The notes below the pieces were generated by a model. It was not told the DNA's origin, ran no database searches, and saw nothing but the letters and a program-made list of their open reading frames with translations. A stretch of DNA of 6,214 nucleotides. It comes from BS750m-G28 sp035527235. Lineage in GTDB: Archaea; Thermoproteota; Bathyarchaeia; TCS64. Made by a program: the position numbers and the translations under genes. Location: NCBI GenBank assembly GCA_035527235.1, contig DATLAV010000126.1, forward strand, positions 1 to 6,214, read 5' to 3'. Within the stretch, counting starts at the first letter, position 1, and every line of letters starts with the position of its first letter. Of the stretch, positions 4,812-6,214 are shown piece after piece.

Positions 4812-5786
4812 ATGGCTTCTAATTACAGGACTCAAATGACCGGTAAAACACGAGACGCCGAGCCCCTGGATATAGAGGATCAGCCGTCAACGTTCTCTAT
4901 CGTCGCCTACGACCCAGAGAACGGCGACCTCGGCGTCGGAGTCCAGTCCAAGTACTTCTCTGTGGGCCCCGTCGTCCCCTGGGCCGAGGCCGGGATAGGC
5001 GCCGTCGCGACCCAGGCGTTCGTCAACGTCTCCTACGGGCCCCGGGGTCTGAGTCTCCTCAAGGAGGGACTCACCGTCGAGGAGGTCATCGAAAAGCTCA
5101 CCGAGGAGGATGAGCGGCGTGAGCGGAGGCAGATCGGCATCGTTGACAAGGCGGGCAACGTCGCCGCCTACACCGGCCCCGAGTGCACCATGTGGGCGGG
5201 AAGCCATCAGGGGCCCAACTTCACGGTGCAGGGGAACATCCTGGAGGGTGAGGTGGTGCTGTCCGCCATGGTCGAGGCCTTCGAGTCCTCCAAGGGAGAG
5301 CTCGCCGAGAGGCTTGTGGCGGCGCTGGAGGCTGGGCAGTCCGCCGGGGGGGACGCCAGGGGAAGGCAGTCCGCCGCGCTCCTCGTCGTCAGGTACGGAG
5401 CCGGAAGGTCTGGGTACGGCGACCGCTACATCGACCTCCGCGTTGAGGACCATAAGACTCCCATCGTTGAGCTCAGGCGCCTCCTGAGCAAGCACTACTC
5501 TAATGGGTACGTCTCCAGGAGCCACGCGCTGCTGGACGACGGGAAGTTCGAGGATGCCTTGGAGATAGCGCTCCGGGCCGTGATACTCTCCCCCGACAGC
5601 GACATTGCTCACCTCGCCCTCTGCAGGGCCTACTACTTGAACGGCGCCAAGACCAAGGCCGTCGAGGAGCACAGGCTGGCCTTTGTCCTCAACGAGAAGA
5701 TCACGTTCACGGTGAACCGTTCGAGCAGGTACGCGTTCATATTGGAGGACGAGGTTTTCCGGGAAGACAAACCGGAAGAAGAGTGA
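4812..5786 (+). CDS. DUF1028 (Ntn-hydrolase-like) protein with C-terminal TPR-like domain
   Basis: The protein has 324 residues from the first ATG, or 316 from the ATG at 4836. Residues 27-230 match DUF1028 (PF06267) throughout: TFSIVAYDPENGDLGVGVQ, VPWAEAGIGAVATQAFVN, YGPRGLSLL, RRQIGIVD, FTVQGNIL and AALEAGQSAGGD, then DLRVEDH. The biochemical role of DUF1028 is unknown to me. I recall it as grouped with Ntn hydrolases, in which case Thr27 of TFSIVA is the likely nucleophile. From about residue 234 a helical region (SHALLDDGKFEDALEIALRAV and a second repeat to about 300) resembles two TPR units, so the protein may bind a partner. The start at 4836 is favoured, because the box A at 4800-4807 would place transcription near 4829-4831, downstream of the first ATG. 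The gene converges on the PDZ gene with 3 nt between stop codons. Confidence 0.85.
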   Translation: MASNYRTQMTGKTRDAEPLDIEDQPSTFSIVAYDPENGDLGVGVQSKYFSVGPVVPWAEAGIGAVATQAFVNVSYGPRGLSLLKEGLTVEEVIEKLTEEDERRERRQIGIVDKAGNVAAYTGPECTMWAGSHQGPNFTVQGNILEGEVVLSAMVEAFESSKGELAERLVAALEAGQSAGGDARGRQSAALLVVRYGAGRSGYGDRYIDLRVEDHKTPIVELRRLLSKHYSNGYVSRSHALLDDGKFEDALEIALRAVILSPDSDIAHLALCRAYYLNGAKTKAVEEHRLAFVLNEKITFTVNRSSRYAFILEDEVFREDKPEEE

Positions 5787-5795
5787 ACTTCACTC
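5781..5795. repeat. Short palindrome formed by two convergent stop regions
   Basis: GAGTGA-ACT-TCACTC is a perfect 6-bp inverted repeat with a 3-nt spacer. Each arm holds the TGA of one of the two converging genes, at 5784-5786 on plus and 5792-5790 on minus. No T run follows on either strand, so it is a weak terminator candidate at best. Confidence 0.5.
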
Positions 5796-6214
5796 GCCGT
5801 AGGGTGGCCGTTCGGCCGTGACGAGGGGCACCTCGATCATCTCGCCAGATCTCCAGATCGTCAGGATCACCGCCTGGTCCGGTGAGACCTTCTCGGCGAT
5901 GTAGCCGTCCCAGTCCCCCCAGGTCCTAATGGGCATCCCGTCGATGGCGACGACGATGTCCATGGCCCTGTAACCCAGACGCCCCTGGAAGTCGAAGGTC
6001 TCCTCCGCGGGCTGGAGCCCCGCCTCATCCGCCGGGTAGCCCTTCATCAGGTTCATGATGAGGATTCCGTTCTGGGTCGCCTCGACGTTGATGACGTTGT
6101 AGCCCTCGATGAGGGAGGGCGTCAGGAGCACCCCGTAGTAGCCGAAAAGCGGGTGGGTGTACTCCCCCTCGTCGACGATGGTCGTTGCGACCCTCTCGAC
6201 GATGTTGGACATCA
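5790..6214 (-). CDS. HtrA/DegP-type (S1C) serine protease, C-terminal PDZ part
   Basis: About 140 residues are visible, ending in TGA at 5792-5790; the gene enters from beyond the right edge. The first visible residues, SNIVERVATTIVDEGEYTHPLFGYYG, match the junction between trypsin-like protease domain and PDZ domain in HtrA/DegP/DegS proteins (SNTVKRVVPQLIETG..HPWLG). The Met at 6212 is thus almost certainly internal rather than the start. The PDZ part follows: NGILIMNLMKGYPADEAGL, then a longer-than-usual loop (QPAEETFDFQGRLGYRA), then MDIVVAIDGMPIRTWGDW and AVILTIWRSGEMIEVPL. Such proteases usually act outside the membrane in protein quality control. The catalytic His-Asp-Ser and any signal peptide or membrane anchor are outside the window. 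Confidence 0.85.
   Translation of the reverse strand, partial: MSNIVERVATTIVDEGEYTHPLFGYYGVLLTPSLIEGYNVINVEATQNGILIMNLMKGYPADEAGLQPAEETFDFQGRLGYRAMDIVVAIDGMPIRTWGDWDGYIAEKVSPDQAVILTIWRSGEMIEVPLVTAERPPYGE

Noticed and set aside
4887..5672. A 261-codon open frame on the minus strand opposite the DUF1028 gene
   Set aside because: It lies entirely within a well-supported conserved gene. Its translation is rich in Gly/Pro/Val/Leu with no recognisable motif, as expected for the antisense of GC-rich coding DNA.

Overview
The window is a GC-rich (roughly 60% by eye), densely packed stretch of what looks like an archaeal chromosome. The evidence for archaea is indirect. AT-rich TATA-like boxes sit about 26 nt before likely transcription starts, two genes appear leaderless or nearly so, arginine is often encoded by AGG, and the one terminator-like site ends in a T run. 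I cannot name a lineage; an uncultured Thermoproteota- or Thermoplasmatota-type genome is a guess. There are no RNA genes, insertion sequences, phage genes or CRISPR arrays.

Layout from left to right: (1) the 3' end of an amidohydrolase_2-type metal-dependent hydrolase (+). (2) A short promoter region with a palindrome around a TATA-like box. (3) A BshC-family protein (+), homologous to the cysteine-adding enzyme of bacillithiol synthesis but carrying a four-cysteine zinc-ribbon-like insertion. Its reading frame continues with strong coding character about 105 nt upstream of the first ATG. (4) A converging three-gene block on the minus strand, which reads in order: a COG0402-type amidohydrolase (4636 to 3203), a Nudix hydrolase of ADP-ribose pyrophosphatase type (3201 to 2653) and a DinB/YfiT-like metalloprotein (2602 to 2135). 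It ends in a hairpin plus T7 next to the BshC stop. (5) A 175-nt divergent promoter region. (6) A DUF1028 protein with a C-terminal TPR-like domain (+). (7) The C-terminal PDZ part of an HtrA/DegP-type serine protease (-), which runs off the right edge.

Functionally, most of the window is hydrolases. The most suggestive link is the BshC-like protein lying tail to tail with a DinB-fold protein, because bacterial bacillithiol S-transferases (BstA/YfiT) belong to the DinB superfamily. This raises, but does not prove, a low-molecular-weight-thiol system in this organism. Two enzymes have altered metal sites: the COG0402 amidohydrolase has Gln/His where His/Glu is expected, and the DinB protein has Glu for the first His of its C-terminal motif. 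The DUF1028 protein very probably starts at its second ATG.
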